Source: an uncultured Mycoplasmatota bacterium
Lineage (GTDB): Bacteria > Bacillota_I > Bacilli_A > RF39 > UBA660
Length of the DNA stretch: 11,044 nucleotides
Reading direction: 5' to 3'
Assembly (NCBI GenBank): GCA_946491675.1
Contig: CAMLYN010000026.1
Location: forward strand, 1-11,044
This document shows positions 7,076 through 11,044 of this stretch, in pieces. The notes below the pieces were generated by a model. That model saw nothing but the letters and a program-made list of their open reading frames with translations. It did no database searches and had not been told where the DNA came from. The position numbers were made by a program, and so were the translations under genes. Each line of letters begins with the position of its first letter. Positions within the stretch are counted from its first letter, which is position 1.

Positions 7076-8053
7076 ATGAATATTTTGGCCGAAGAGCAAA
7101 AGAAATTGTATGAAAAAGGAATTAGCCAAGAGGAATTTGAAAAAAAACAAGCAGAGTTTTTTAAGTTGTATTATAAAATAAGAACAGAAGAGGAAGGTAG
7201 AATTTGGAATAAGCTTTCTTTAGAACAAAGAAAAAGTCTTCACAAATTAGTTTTAAGTATTTATCAAACTAAAAATTTTTTTCAAGGTTTTAAATATGAA
7301 ATAATCAAAGATGAACGTGAAGAGACAACTCGACCTATTATTTTTGTTCCAACTCATGTTGGTAAATATGATATTGAAGTAACGAGTCCTGCGATTAAAT
7401 ATCATTACTATTTATTATCTGGTGATTATGAACATATTCAAGGAACAATTGATGAAAGATTTTTATCATTTAATGGTGTATTTTATTTTAATGAAAAGGA
7501 TAAAGTTGACCGTAAGGCTGTAGTTGAAAAGATGATTAATCATCTAAAAGCTGGTGGTAATTTAATGTATTTTATTGAAGGAACATGGAATATTACGCCA
7601 AATCTTCCAATGCTACCATGTTATTGGGGAATTGTTGACATTGCTAAAAAAAGTAATGCTATTATCATTCCTGTTGCATCAGAACAATATGGTAAATTAT
7701 TTAAAATAAATGTTGGTAAAAATTTTGATATGAATAATTATGGCGATGGAATAGAAGAAAAAGCTAGAGCGATAGGTGATTTAAGAGATACTTTAGCAAC
7801 TTTAAAGTGGGAAATATGGGAAACCGAGCCAGTTAAAAGAGAAGAATTGACAGGTCATGAATGGGAAGAATATGTCGAAAAACGTTTTAAAGAGTGGCCA
7901 TACTTTAATGAAGAATATATTGCTGGATTAATATTTAAACCGAAGAATGTTACTACTAAGGAAGAAGTTTATGGACCTGTTAAAAAATTAGTTCCAAACA
8001 AAAATAATGCCTTTATTTTTAACAAAAGATTAAGTGATGATATTTTTAATTAA
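7076..8053 (+). CDS. PlsC-like glycerolipid acyltransferase family protein
   Basis: A 325-residue protein starting at the ATG after a good Shine-Dalgarno. It shows the four acyltransferase blocks. Block I is THVGKYD with catalytic His94 and Asp99 (HX4D). Block II-like NGVFYFNEKDKVDRKA covers about 133-148, block III FIEGTWN covers 166-172 with Glu168 and Gly169, and block IV IIPVA covers 197-201. This family (1-acylglycerol-3-phosphate acyltransferase and relatives) moves acyl chains to glycerol phosphate or related lipid acceptors at the inner face of the membrane. The N-terminal 60 residues are charged and helical, and the C-terminal 90 residues (HEWEEYVEKRFKEWPYF onward) form an extension beyond the core. 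No clear transmembrane helix is seen, so membrane contact is probably peripheral. It is longer than classical PlsC (about 240) and the true acceptor is unknown. The gene is monocistronic. Confidence 0.8.
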   Translation: MNILAEEQKKLYEKGISQEEFEKKQAEFFKLYYKIRTEEEGRIWNKLSLEQRKSLHKLVLSIYQTKNFFQGFKYEIIKDEREETTRPIIFVPTHVGKYDIEVTSPAIKYHYYLLSGDYEHIQGTIDERFLSFNGVFYFNEKDKVDRKAVVEKMINHLKAGGNLMYFIEGTWNITPNLPMLPCYWGIVDIAKKSNAIIIPVASEQYGKLFKINVGKNFDMNNYGDGIEEKARAIGDLRDTLATLKWEIWETEPVKREELTGHEWEEYVEKRFKEWPYFNEEYIAGLIFKPKNVTTKEEVYGPVKKLVPNKNNAFIFNKRLSDDIFN

Positions 8054-8058
8054 AAATG

Positions 8059-8100
8059 AAAGAAATTTCAGGTTAAAAAAATGAAATTTCTTTTTTTTTT
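8059..8100 (+). terminator. Intrinsic terminator after the acyltransferase gene
   Basis: AAAGAAATTTCA (8059-8070) pairs with TGAAATTTCTTT (8082-8093), a 12-bp stem with an 11-base loop, followed by an unbroken T run to 8100. The stem is AT-rich but the T run is long. It separates this gene from the kinase operon. Confidence 0.82.
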
Positions 8101-8114
8101 AATTAAAAATAGTG

Positions 8115-8120
8115 TATAAT
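8115..8120 (+). promoter_or_regulatory. -10 element of the kinase/ABC operon
   Basis: A consensus TATAAT lies 26 bases before the kinase ATG at 8147. At 17 bases upstream the -35 position (8092-8097) is the terminator's T run, so there is no good -35. The upstream bases GTG do not form a proper TGn extension. The promoter may be weak or depend on an activator. Confidence 0.5.
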
Positions 8121-8146
8121 TAAATTGTATTGTAAGGAGTGGAATT

Positions 8147-10036
8147 ATGAATAATGGTTATTTAACAGGATGTGCTTTGGTTGTAGTATTGTTAATCAGC
8201 ATAATGTTTGCTTTAAAAAGAGGTATTCCTAATATTGAAACAAAAATATTTAAAAAAATGTTATTATGTAATGTTTTAGAATCAATTTGTACTACTTTAA
8301 TTGTCGTAGTTGCTTTAACTATCAATTCGACTATTATTTTAAAAATATTAAATCGAATTGATGTTGTTTTAATTGTCACTTGGTGTAGCTTAATGTTTTA
8401 TTACATATACACTATTTCTACTAATAAATTTGATAAAAAAGTTAAATATTTAATTTATGGTTTAAATGGAATAATTTATGTTTTAGCGATTGTTTTAGAT
8501 GTTCATATAATTAATGAAAATGGAGTTTTAAATTCCAATGGACCTTTACCTTTACTAGGTCTTATTGGAGCAAGTATTTATATTATATTTATGTTATTAT
8601 TTTTAATATTTTATAAAAATAAAAAAGCTGACTTAGATAAAAATAAATATATTCCTCTTTATTTTTTAATATTTTTACTTTCAATTGTAGCCGTTTGTCG
8701 AGCTATTATTCCTGAAATTAATCTTGTTTCTATTGTTTTAAGTTTGATTGATATGATTATGATTTTTACAGTTGAAAATCCAGATGCAAAGATGATCAAT
8801 TCTTTAAATTTAGCTAAAGATATGGCCGAAAAAGCAAATCGCGCTAAATCTGACTTTTTATCGAGTATGTCTCATGAAATAAGAACACCTTTAAATGCCA
8901 TTGTTGGACTTTCTGAAGATATCGCTAGCTATAAAGAACAATTACCAAACGAAGTAGTTGAAGATGTAGTTGATATTCAAAATGCTTCTAATACTTTATT
9001 AGAAATAGTTGGCAATATTTTAGATATTAATAAAATTGAAAGTGAAAAAATGAAAATAATTGATGAACCATATAATTTTAAAGAAGAAATAATTGCTTTA
9101 ATCAATGTTACTAAAACAAGAATTGGTGAAAAACCAATTAATTTATCTATTAATATTGCGGAAGATATTCCATATGAATTAATTGGTGATAAGATTCATA
9201 TCAAACAAATAGTTAATAATTTACTTAGTAATGCGATTAAATATACGGAAAAAGGAAGTATCAATTTAACAATCAATTGTATTAATAAGGATGGTTTATG
9301 TATATTAATGATTAGTGTTCAAGATACTGGTCGTGGCATTAAAGCTGAAGATATTAATAAATTATTTACTAAGTTTGAAAGACTAGATATTGAAAGAAAT
9401 ACAACTGCTGAAGGAACTGGTCTAGGGTTGGCAATAACCAAAAGTTTAGTTGAAATGATGGGAGGTAAAATTAATGTCCAAAGTCAATTTGGTCAAGGAT
9501 CAATTTTTATGGTTCAATTACCTCAAAAAATAAGTAAACTAATTAATCCAATTTCTTTTTCTAATCCTAATTTAAACATAAGTGAGGATAAAGAACCTGA
9601 ACAAGTTAATTATGGGCATAAAAGGATTTTAGTAGTAGATGATAATAAATTAAATTTAAAAGTTGCTAGAAAAACTTTATCTAATTTTGATTTTGAAATT
9701 GAAGAAGCTGAAAGTGGTAATGACTGTCTTAATAAAGTTGCTTTAAGTAATTATGATTTAATTTTAATGGATATCATGATGCCAGGAATGAGTGGGGTAG
9801 AAACATTAAAAAAATTAAAAGATAATCCTGATTTTAAGACACCAGTTATTGCTTTAACTGCTGATGCTGTTTCTGGTGCTAAGGAAAAATATCTTAATGA
9901 TGGATTTGTCGATTATATTGCAAAACCATTTAATCGTGAACAGATTAAACAAAAACTAGATACAATTTTTAGTAATTCTAATATAAATTTACAAAATAAT
10001 TTTAATCAAGGAGTAACATATGAAATTAATAATTAA
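8147..10036 (+). CDS. Membrane-bound hybrid sensor histidine kinase with receiver domain
   Basis: A 629-residue hybrid kinase. Residues 4-208 hold about seven hydrophobic spans (near 4-22, 40-60, 72-91, 101-121, 135-157, 169-188, 192-208), a compact membrane sensor with no large extracellular domain. HisKA follows, with KSDFLSSMSHEIRTPLN and phospho-acceptor His243. The HATPase_c domain has its N-box at NNLLSNAIKYTEKG (357-370), G1 DTGRGI (393-398) and G2 GTGLGLAI (423-430). A receiver domain covers 493-607, with Asp498/Asp499, phospho-acceptor Asp542 in LMDIMMPGMSG, Thr571 and Lys593 (AKPFN). All catalytic residues are present. There is no HPt or DNA-binding output domain, so phosphate must pass to an unlinked partner or the receiver acts within the kinase. 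AAGGAG precedes the ATG at good spacing. The gene overlaps the ABC ATPase by 17 bases. The signal is unknown; the neighbour suggests an exported or envelope-active compound. Confidence 0.92.
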   Translation: MNNGYLTGCALVVVLLISIMFALKRGIPNIETKIFKKMLLCNVLESICTTLIVVVALTINSTIILKILNRIDVVLIVTWCSLMFYYIYTISTNKFDKKVKYLIYGLNGIIYVLAIVLDVHIINENGVLNSNGPLPLLGLIGASIYIIFMLLFLIFYKNKKADLDKNKYIPLYFLIFLLSIVAVCRAIIPEINLVSIVLSLIDMIMIFTVENPDAKMINSLNLAKDMAEKANRAKSDFLSSMSHEIRTPLNAIVGLSEDIASYKEQLPNEVVEDVVDIQNASNTLLEIVGNILDINKIESEKMKIIDEPYNFKEEIIALINVTKTRIGEKPINLSINIAEDIPYELIGDKIHIKQIVNNLLSNAIKYTEKGSINLTINCINKDGLCILMISVQDTGRGIKAEDINKLFTKFERLDIERNTTAEGTGLGLAITKSLVEMMGGKINVQSQFGQGSIFMVQLPQKISKLINPISFSNPNLNISEDKEPEQVNYGHKRILVVDDNKLNLKVARKTLSNFDFEIEEAESGNDCLNKVALSNYDLILMDIMMPGMSGVETLKKLKDNPDFKTPVIALTADAVSGAKEKYLNDGFVDYIAKPFNREQIKQKLDTIFSNSNINLQNNFNQGVTYEINN

Positions 10037-10724
10037 AAATTTAAAGAAAAATTTTGATAAAAAAGAAGTTTTAAAAGATATAAATTTTGAATTTGAAGAA
10101 GGTAAAATCTATGGCTTACTAGGAAGAAATGGCGCTGGTAAGACTACATTATTTAATTGTTTAAATGAAGATTTAGATGTCGATGATGGTGAATTTTATC
10201 TAATTGATCAAGAAATGCGAAAAATTGAATCAAACGATATTGGTTATGTTCTATCAACTCCGGTTGTACCGGAGTTTTTAACCGGAAGAGAATTTTTAAA
10301 GTTTTTTATTGATATTAATAAAGATCACATTGAAAACCTAAAAAGTATTGATGAATATTTTGATTTAGTTAAATTAGATAAAGATGATCGTGATAAATTA
10401 ATGAAAGATTATTCGCATGGTATGAAAAACAAAGTACAAATGTTGGTGTATATTATTGCTAGTCCGAAAGTTCTTTTATTAGATGAACCTTTGACTTCCT
10501 TTGATGTTGTTGTTTCAGAAGAAATGAAAGAATTGTTAAAAAGTATTAAAAAAGATCATATTTTAATTTTTTCAACCCATATTATGGAGTTAGCTTTAGA
10601 TTTGTGCGATGAAATAGTTGTTTTAAATAAAGGAGTTTTAGAACACGTCGATAATAAAAATTTAACTAATAAACAATTTAAAAATAAAATAATCGATATT
10701 TTAAAAGGTGAAGAAGATGCTTAA
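10020..10724 (+). CDS. ABC transporter ATP-binding protein (CcmA/drug-export type)
   Basis: A cytosolic 234-residue ATPase subunit of a two-part ABC system; the membrane partner starts inside its last codons. Motifs are Walker A GRNGAGKT (35-42), signature YSHGM (131-135), Walker B VLLLDE (151-156) with catalytic Glu156, a modified D-loop (SFD) and switch His187 in STHIME. The YSxGM signature is typical of CcmA/BcrA/YxlF-type exporters. The Q-loop position (IGYVLSTPVVPEFLTG, about 74-89) lacks the usual Gln, which is odd but seen in some members. The start is supported by AGGAG before the ATG at 10020, inside the kinase gene (17-base overlap), so it is translationally coupled to the kinase. 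The substrate is unknown. Peptide, lipid or drug efflux are candidates from family history only. Confidence 0.88.
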   Translation: MKLIIKNLKKNFDKKEVLKDINFEFEEGKIYGLLGRNGAGKTTLFNCLNEDLDVDDGEFYLIDQEMRKIESNDIGYVLSTPVVPEFLTGREFLKFFIDINKDHIENLKSIDEYFDLVKLDKDDRDKLMKDYSHGMKNKVQMLVYIIASPKVLLLDEPLTSFDVVVSEEMKELLKSIKKDHILIFSTHIMELALDLCDEIVVLNKGVLEHVDNKNLTNKQFKNKIIDILKGEEDA

Positions 10725-11044
10725 AGATTTTTTAATTTCTTTTAAAGTTAAAAATGCTTATACTGTTAATCAAATCATTTATTCTTTACAAAGATTTCCG
10801 TTATTAGGAAAATTAATTCCTAATAGTTTATATAAAATGAAGTGTTTTAAAATTATTAGTATAATAATTTATATTATCGTTCAAATCATTAAAATATTTG
10901 GGTTTAAATTATTATATATTTTAGTATTTTTAATATGTCCTTTAAGTATTTATCAAAGTTATAATCAAGAATTAATTATTCATATTTATCTATTTTTAGC
11001 TTTAATTGGTTGTTTTTCAAATACGGAAATATTTAATCCAACTA
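10717..11044 (+). CDS. ABC transporter membrane subunit (partial, C-terminus outside window)
   Basis: The frame opens with an ATG eight bases before the end of the ATPase gene and stays open for 109 codons to the window edge. AAAGGTGAAG lies just upstream as the ribosome site. The first 40 residues are cytosolic-looking, with MLKDFLISFKVKNAYTVNQ and RFPLLGKLIP. Hydrophobic spans follow near 44-61, 63-79 and 88-101, rich in Ile/Leu/Phe. The position directly after a lone ATPase and the overlap make it the probable permease. I recognise no specific family. Too little is visible to assign the substrate or to see whether it is an ABC2-type permease. Confidence 0.72.
   Translation, partial: MLKDFLISFKVKNAYTVNQIIYSLQRFPLLGKLIPNSLYKMKCFKIISIIIYIIVQIIKIFGFKLLYILVFLICPLSIYQSYNQELIIHIYLFLALIGCFSNTEIFNPT

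Noticed and set aside
8158..8379. A 73-codon open frame on the minus strand
   Set aside because: It lies antisense to the first membrane spans of the histidine kinase and has no convincing start site or family motif.
1..11044. CRISPR array, tRNA, rRNA, insertion sequence or phage genes
   Set aside because: No regularly spaced direct repeats, cloverleaf sequences, transposase motifs or terminal inverted repeats were seen; the longest gap between genes is under 200 bases.

Overview
This is an AT-rich, densely packed window using the standard bacterial code: TGG encodes Trp and TGA is used as a stop. Shine-Dalgarno sites are strong (AAGGAG types), promoters are near-consensus sigma-A type, and most genes overlap or sit a few bases apart. 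This points to a low-GC Gram-positive bacterium (Bacillota, or a Mycoplasmatota-adjacent Bacilli lineage of the RF39 kind). The placement is inferred from composition and gene style, not from a marker gene.

Layout. (1) Positions 1-2988, minus strand: a very large open gene whose C-terminus lies outside the window. Its 996 visible residues form about five tandem units of roughly 162 residues. Each unit resembles a Clp_N (ClpA/B/C N-domain) double repeat, and no ATPase motif appears in the visible part. (2) Positions 2989-3176: a compact divergent promoter region with a consensus rightward promoter, an extended -10 leftward promoter, a dyad at the rightward start site and a 9-bp leader hairpin. 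(3) Positions 3177-6998: a tight five-gene rightward operon. It encodes a SufC-like ATPase and a SufB/D-like scaffold, which together match the SUF-like minimal system SmsCB, then 2,3-BPG-dependent phosphoglycerate mutase, a TetR-family regulator and a zinc-type cation diffusion facilitator. (4) Positions 7016-8100: a single-gene unit with its own promoter and terminator, encoding a PlsC-like acyltransferase. (5) Positions 8115 to the right edge: a second operon with a 7-TM hybrid histidine kinase, a CcmA-type ABC ATPase and the start of its membrane partner, joined by overlaps of 17 and 8 bases.

How the genes may work together. SmsC and SmsB should form an ATP-driven Fe-S assembly complex. 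The TetR/CDF pair in the same transcript suggests metal homeostasis tied to Fe-S assembly. The kinase probably senses a membrane or cell-envelope signal, and its translational overlap with an ABC exporter suggests a sense-and-export module; its receiver domain has no output domain in view. The most unusual object is the multi-Clp_N protein, which may be the recognition half of a large AAA+ unfoldase or a stand-alone adaptor array. The genes beyond position 1 would decide which.
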